From positions 1 to 8,961 of the forward strand of contig CAKSQP010000065.1 of assembly GCA_934486965.1 (NCBI GenBank): a stretch of DNA of 8,961 nt, in the 5' to 3' direction. A model generated the notes under the pieces. That model saw nothing but the letters and a program-made list of their open reading frames with translations. It was not told where the DNA came from and did not search any database. The position numbers and the translations under genes were made by a program. Origin of the DNA: an uncultured Eubacteriales bacterium. Lineage in GTDB: Bacteria; Bacillota; Clostridia; Oscillospirales; UBA644. Shown here piece after piece: positions 5,655 to 8,961 of the stretch; the first letter of the stretch is position 1; each line of letters begins with the position of its first letter.

Positions 5655-7046
5655 ATGGACGTCCAGGGCAAAAACAAAAGATGGAACGAAATGCGCGACA
5701 GCATTGACAATGTCTATTCTTCGGGAAAAGCAATGAACAGAATTCAGGCGCTTTTTGACGAAGGAACGTTTGTCGAGGTCGGCGCTTTCGTAAAGCAAAG
5801 ACCCACCGAATTCGGCGCAACGTCCGAAAACGAAGGCGTAATCACGGGATACGGTTCGGTAAACGGACAACTCGTATTCGCATTTGCGCAGGAACCCGAA
5901 ATTCTCAAGGGAAGCGTAAGCGAAATGCACGCCCGCAAAATATGCAACATAATGGATATGGCGCTTAAAGCGGACGCACCTCTCGTTTCGATGATCGATT
6001 GCAGCGGAATACGTGTAAACGAGGGAATTGACGCACTTTGCGGATACGGAAAGATCCTTTCGAAGTGCAACGAACTTCTCGGAAGTATTCTTCATGTTTG
6101 CGTTGTCTGCGGAACCTGCGCAGGCGCTCTTTCGTTTATTCCGGCACTTGCGGATTATACCGCAGTGACCGAAAAATCGGAGCTCTTCCTTTCTGCACCC
6201 GCAGTAGTTGAGGCAAGATACGGCAAAAAGGACGCGGGAACAGCCGCAGTCGCTTACAAAAACGGAATTGCAAGCGTTATCGCAAAGGACGATGCGGAAG
6301 CAATAGCGAAAGCCGTTGAGTTTATCGGATTTATTTCCGAGCCCGATGAAGCCGAAGATAACTACAACCGCCTTGTTCCCGAAATCGAAACGGTGATTTC
6401 CGAAGACGGTTACGACGCAAAGAAAATTATCGAAAGCCTTGCGGATAACGGCAAAGCGCTCTATATGTACGACGGAAACGCCGAAAACATCGTAACGGCG
6501 CTTGTAAATCTCGGCGACGAACTCGTCGGAGTTATCGCAAACAATCCCGCAGTCGCAAACGGCGCGCTTGATTCTGCGGCGGCAAAGAAAGCCGCGCGTC
6601 TCGTCGGCTTCTGTAACGATTTCGATATTCCTCTTCTTACCCTTGTCGATACAGAGGGCTTTGAAGCGGACAAAGACGAAAATATAGAGGACGCGGCTCT
6701 TCTTATCAACGCGTTTTCAAATGCGGAAGTTCCGAAAGTTTCTCTTGTTGTCGGACGAGCATACGGCGCGGGCTATCTTTCGATGTGCTCCAAAGCAACC
6801 GGCGCAGATGTAGCCCTTGCGCTCACCACTGCAGAGATAGCGGCCCTTTCTCCCACGGTCGGAGGAATATTCTTCGGCGACGAAATCGCAAAGACCGAAG
6901 GCAGGGAAGCGGCTATCGCCGATTATAAAGAAAAAACGGCGTCTCCTTATGAAGCGGCGAAGAGGGGATATATCGATGATGTAATTGAACCCCTTACTGC
7001 AAGACAACTTCTTATCTCTTCTTTCGAGATGCTCGAAATGAAATAA
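5655..7046 (+). CDS. Short carboxyltransferase (alpha) subunit of a biotin-dependent Na+-translocating decarboxylase
   Basis: The carboxyltransferase moves the carboxyl group of a beta-carboxylated acyl-CoA onto carrier-bound biotin. The protein has the two crotonase-like halves of the MmdA/PccB/GcdA family. Half one has EGVITGYGSVNGQLV, EMHARKI, then DCSGIRVNEG (115-124) and GTCAGA (153-158) with SFIPALADY. Half two has VDTEGF, GRAYGAGY (367-374) and SKATGAD. At 463 residues it is about 45-55 shorter than typical MmdA. Active-site loops depart from the norm: the usual D-S-G-G-A-R is DCSGIR, K-A-Y-G-G-A-Y is RAYGAGY, and the usual x-P-E-G-A after the second loop is LSPTVGG. GGAGG (5642-5646) precedes the ATG. 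It is first in the operon with OadG-like, biotin carrier and beta subunits, the order of the Veillonella mmd genes without mmdE. The substrate (methylmalonyl-, malonyl- or glutaconyl-CoA) cannot be decided. It is not the OadA type, which has a TIM barrel. Confidence 0.88.
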   Translation: MDVQGKNKRWNEMRDSIDNVYSSGKAMNRIQALFDEGTFVEVGAFVKQRPTEFGATSENEGVITGYGSVNGQLVFAFAQEPEILKGSVSEMHARKICNIMDMALKADAPLVSMIDCSGIRVNEGIDALCGYGKILSKCNELLGSILHVCVVCGTCAGALSFIPALADYTAVTEKSELFLSAPAVVEARYGKKDAGTAAVAYKNGIASVIAKDDAEAIAKAVEFIGFISEPDEAEDNYNRLVPEIETVISEDGYDAKKIIESLADNGKALYMYDGNAENIVTALVNLGDELVGVIANNPAVANGALDSAAAKKAARLVGFCNDFDIPLLTLVDTEGFEADKDENIEDAALLINAFSNAEVPKVSLVVGRAYGAGYLSMCSKATGADVALALTTAEIAALSPTVGGIFFGDEIAKTEGREAAIADYKEKTASPYEAAKRGYIDDVIEPLTARQLLISSFEMLEMK

Positions 7047-7060
7047 AGGGAGGCTTATAA

Positions 7061-7438
7061 ATGTTTAATTTAACGCTTCTCGCGGGAACTGTCCCGAACG
7101 CCGCGGATTATCCCGTACCCGAAGGTGTTTTCGATAAACTTATGTACGGTTTACAGGTAGCACTTGTCGGTATGGGAACTGTTTTCTTCGTACTTTTGCT
7201 ATTGATGTGCGTGGTATATATTTTCAGGCTTGTTTTTTATACCATACCGAACAGAAAAGCGGCAGAAAACACCGACGTTCCGGTTGAAGGACCCGCTCCT
7301 GCGGCTGTTGTAACCGCAGCGGACGACGAAGAAGAAACAGCGGCTGTGATCGCCGCGGCTATCGCTTCTTTCTATGAAACCGGAAACGGAGCGCAGGCAA
7401 GACAAAAATACAAAATAAGATCTTTTAAGAGAATATAG
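7061..7438 (+). CDS. OadG/MmdD-like small membrane subunit of the Na+ decarboxylase
   Basis: This 125-residue protein has one membrane helix (about 31-55, including VALVGMGTVFFVLLLL), a charged or Ala-Pro-rich stretch, and a short conserved-looking segment, DEEETAAVIAAAIASFYE, which is the hallmark of OadG-type subunits in their soluble tail. It ends in a basic tail. In known complexes this subunit anchors and stabilises the carboxyltransferase and biotin carrier on the beta subunit. AGGGAGG lies just before the ATG, 14 nt after the alpha subunit stop. The residues before the helix (about 1-25) may lie outside the membrane. The identification rests on length, topology, the tail motif and operon position. 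Confidence 0.85.
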   Translation: MFNLTLLAGTVPNAADYPVPEGVFDKLMYGLQVALVGMGTVFFVLLLLMCVVYIFRLVFYTIPNRKAAENTDVPVEGPAPAAVVTAADDEEETAAVIAAAIASFYETGNGAQARQKYKIRSFKRI

Positions 7439-7453
7439 GTCGGAGGTAATAAA

Positions 7454-7834
7454 ATGATTAAGATATTCAATGTTAAAGTAAACGGAAAACAGTATGCCGT
7501 TGAGGTTGAAGAGGTTTCCTCCTCCGGCGCGGCAGTTTCCGCTCCCGCAGCAGTTTCTCAGCCTGCTCAGGCTCCCGCACCCGCAGCAGCACCTGCACCC
7601 GCGGCGGCTCCCGTTGCGGCAGGCGCAAACACCGTAAAGGCTCCTATGCCCGGAACCATTCTTAAAATAAACGTCAAAGCAGGCGACGCCGTTAAAAGAG
7701 GCGACGTTCTCTGCGTTCTCGAAGCAATGAAAATGGAAAATGACATAAAGGCGGCAAATGACGGCGTTGTTTCCGCAGTTCATGTTTCTCAGGGAGCCTC
7801 GGTCAATACCGGCGACGCTCTGATTTCTCTTTAA
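7454..7834 (+). CDS. Biotin carboxyl carrier protein (gamma/MmdC-type subunit)
   Basis: This 126-residue biotinyl-domain protein shuttles CO2 between the carboxyltransferase and the beta subunit. An N-terminal segment (MIKIFNVKVNGKQYAVEVEEV) leads to a flexible Ala-Pro linker at about residues 24-57, built from PAPAAAPAPAAAP-like repeats. The biotin/lipoyl hammerhead domain follows, from KAPMPGTILKINV onward. The biotinylated lysine is Lys93 in EAMKMEN (90-96), the standard biotin attachment motif, 34 residues from the C-terminus. Domain size and lysine position are normal for MmdC/GcdC. CGGAGG (7441-7446) precedes the ATG, 15 nt after the OadG-like gene. A biotin ligase elsewhere in the genome would be needed. 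Confidence 0.95.
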   Translation: MIKIFNVKVNGKQYAVEVEEVSSSGAAVSAPAAVSQPAQAPAPAAAPAPAAAPVAAGANTVKAPMPGTILKINVKAGDAVKRGDVLCVLEAMKMENDIKAANDGVVSAVHVSQGASVNTGDALISL

Positions 7835-7860
7835 TCGCTTTCGCGAAATATTAAAGAAAT
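7823..7860 (+). other. Imperfect hairpin spanning the end of the biotin carrier gene
   Basis: CTTTAA (7829-7834) can pair with TTAAAG (7851-7856), and TCGC (7835-7838) with GCGA (7843-7846) inside it, leaving AATA bulged. Four further A-T pairs (ATTT 7823-7826 with AAAT 7857-7860) extend it past a 2-nt bulge. No T run follows, so it is not a terminator. It could affect mRNA stability or the relative output of the beta subunit, but it is weak and AT-rich. Confidence 0.3.
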
Positions 7861-7861
7861 C

Positions 7862-7866
7862 GGAGG
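7862..7866 (+). promoter_or_regulatory. Ribosome binding site that sets the beta-subunit TTG start
   Basis: GGAGG lies 9 nt before TTG at 7876. The frame has no ATG until well inside the conserved first membrane region, so the TTG is the best start. Confidence 0.75.
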
Positions 7867-7875
7867 TTTGAAAAC

Positions 7876-8961
7876 TTGGATATTGTCGGTGTCTTCAGAG
7901 ACTTTATAACCAATTCGGGTTTCGCGGCTCTTTTCAAGCCGATGATGGAAATAAACCTCTTCGGAGTTAACATTCCCATCTACGGACAACTTATAATGAT
8001 CGCGGTCTCCTGCGTTCTTATATACCTTGCGATAGGCAGAGGGTTCGAACCTATGCTTCTTTTGCCGATCGCTTTCGGTATGCTGCTTGCAAACCTGCCG
8101 CTTGCAAATCTTATGCACCCCGAATATTTTGCGGACGGACAACTTTTAATTTCGGATATTATCCACAGCGGTAACCTGCTTGATATTCTGTATCTCGGAG
8201 TTAAACTCGGAGTCTATCCGCCCCTTATATTCCTTGCAATAGGCGCTATGACCGACTTCGGTCCGCTTATCGCAAACCCGAAGAGCCTGCTTCTCGGAGC
8301 GGCGGCTCAGTTGGGTATATTCGTAACGTTTATAGGAGCGCTGTTCCTCGGATTTAACGCACTTGAAGCGGCTTCCATAGGTATAATCGGAGGAGCGGAC
8401 GGTCCTACCGCAATTCTTGTAACAAAGAGCCTTGCCCCGCATCTTCTGGGGGCTATCGCGGTCGCGGCATACTCGTATATGGCGCTTGTTCCGCTTATTC
8501 AGCCGCCTATAATGAAAGCCCTTACCACCAAAAAGGAAAGAGCCGTAGTCATGGAGCAGTTGCGCCCCGTTTCCAAAAAGGAAAAAATTATTTTCCCGAT
8601 CGTTGTTTCTATCGTCGTTATTCTCATTCTTCCCGACGCCGCGCCTCTTATCGGCTGCTTAATGCTCGGTAATCTGATGAAAGAAAGCGGCGTTGTTGAC
8701 AGACTCAGCAAAACCGCGCAGAATGAACTCTGTAACACCATTACGATATTCCTCGGAGTATCGGTCGGTGCGACGGCGAACGCCGAAAACTTCCTTAAAC
8801 CGCAGACTCTTTATATAATCCTTCTCGGACTTATTGCCTTTTCTATCGCTTCTGCGGGCGGAGTTCTTCTCGGCAAACTTATGTATCTCCTTACCGGAGG
8901 AAAAGTAAATCCCCTTATCGGTTCGGCAGGCGTTTCCGCAGTTCCTATGGCAGCGCGCGTT
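7876..8961 (+). CDS. Sodium ion-translocating decarboxylase beta subunit (OadB/MmdB/GcdB type), cut at the right edge
   Basis: The first 362 codons are present, read directly from the sequence because the frame runs off the end. This multi-span membrane protein decarboxylates carboxybiotin and exports Na+. Family blocks seen are AIGAMTDFGPLIANPKSLLLG, AAQLGIF, GFNALEAASIGIIGGADGPTA with Asp175, SLAPHLLGAIAVAAYSYMAL followed by VPLIQPPIMKALTTKKER, and VSKKEKIIFP. Asp175 matches Asp203 of Klebsiella OadB. Near the edge, N345, G349, S354 and R361 in NPLIGSAGVSAVPMAARV keep the spacing of the Klebsiella ion-pathway residues Asn373, Gly377, Ser382 and Arg389. Roughly 15-70 C-terminal residues are missing. 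The usual R-T-D-F-G-P motif is MTDFGP here. The start is TTG 7876, 41 nt after the biotin carrier stop. The subunit does not reveal the carboxylic substrate. Confidence 0.96.
   Translation, partial: MDIVGVFRDFITNSGFAALFKPMMEINLFGVNIPIYGQLIMIAVSCVLIYLAIGRGFEPMLLLPIAFGMLLANLPLANLMHPEYFADGQLLISDIIHSGNLLDILYLGVKLGVYPPLIFLAIGAMTDFGPLIANPKSLLLGAAAQLGIFVTFIGALFLGFNALEAASIGIIGGADGPTAILVTKSLAPHLLGAIAVAAYSYMALVPLIQPPIMKALTTKKERAVVMEQLRPVSKKEKIIFPIVVSIVVILILPDAAPLIGCLMLGNLMKESGVVDRLSKTAQNELCNTITIFLGVSVGATANAENFLKPQTLYIILLGLIAFSIASAGGVLLGKLMYLLTGGKVNPLIGSAGVSAVPMAARV

Noticed and set aside
5604..6095. 163-codon open frame on the minus strand
   Set aside because: It is antisense to the carboxyltransferase gene and its leader, with no recognisable domain and no start signal.
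7540..7625. Repetitive GC-rich tract that might be a tandem repeat
   Set aside because: It encodes the Ala-Pro linker usual in biotin carrier proteins. The units are irregular at the DNA level, so it is explained by protein composition.
7199..7783. 194-codon open frame on the minus strand, rich in Gly, Cys and Arg
   Set aside because: It is antisense to the OadG-like and biotin carrier genes, and the Gly/Cys/Arg richness is what Ala/Pro-rich coding gives when read backwards. It has no family resemblance and no ribosome binding site.

Overview
The window reads as a contiguous piece of chromosome from an anaerobic, endospore-forming Firmicute, probably of class Clostridia. The support is a full-length SpoIVA (restricted to spore formers), strong GGAGG ribosome binding sites, several TTG starts, consensus-type vegetative promoters with a TGn extended -10, and a biotin-dependent Na+-pumping decarboxylase operon typical of fermenting anaerobes. 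Genus and species cannot be told from this stretch. No RNA gene, mobile element, CRISPR array or phage gene was seen.

Layout, left to right. (1) The N-terminal 75 codons of glyA (serine hydroxymethyltransferase) run leftward off the window edge. (2) A small YdcZ/DUF606-type membrane protein of the DMT superfamily is divergent from glyA and convergent with spoIVA, with one shared hairpin terminator between it and spoIVA. (3) spoIVA lies on the minus strand, preceded by a good candidate sigma-E promoter. (4) Divergent from spoIVA is a tight three-gene operon, apbE-eetA-eetB: a lipoprotein flavin transferase, a single-pass NusG-domain-II protein and a Gx-transporter-type membrane protein. The genes overlap by 11 nt at both junctions, each time with a TTG start. 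These are three of the families found in flavin-based extracellular electron transfer loci. (5) A NahK-like N-acetylhexosamine 1-kinase has its own promoter overlapping the end of eetB and ends in a strong terminator. (6) A further operon with its own strong promoter holds a short, divergent carboxyltransferase alpha subunit, an OadG-like small membrane subunit, a biotin carrier protein and the OadB/MmdB-type beta subunit, which is cut by the right edge.

How the genes work together. The last operon would form one membrane complex. The carboxyltransferase moves CO2 from a beta-carboxylated acyl-CoA to biotin on the carrier, and the beta subunit releases it while exporting Na+. The apbE-eetA-eetB operon would act at the outer face of the membrane, with ApbE attaching FMN covalently to a partner protein that is not encoded here. 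The NahK-like kinase points to salvage of GlcNAc/GalNAc from host glycans. The glyA, DMT and spoIVA genes are unrelated neighbours.

Nothing here is clearly a new system. The most distinctive items are the minimal flavinylation/electron-transfer cassette with its repeated overlap, the back-to-back sporulation and vegetative promoters in front of it, and the unusually short carboxyltransferase with altered active-site motifs.
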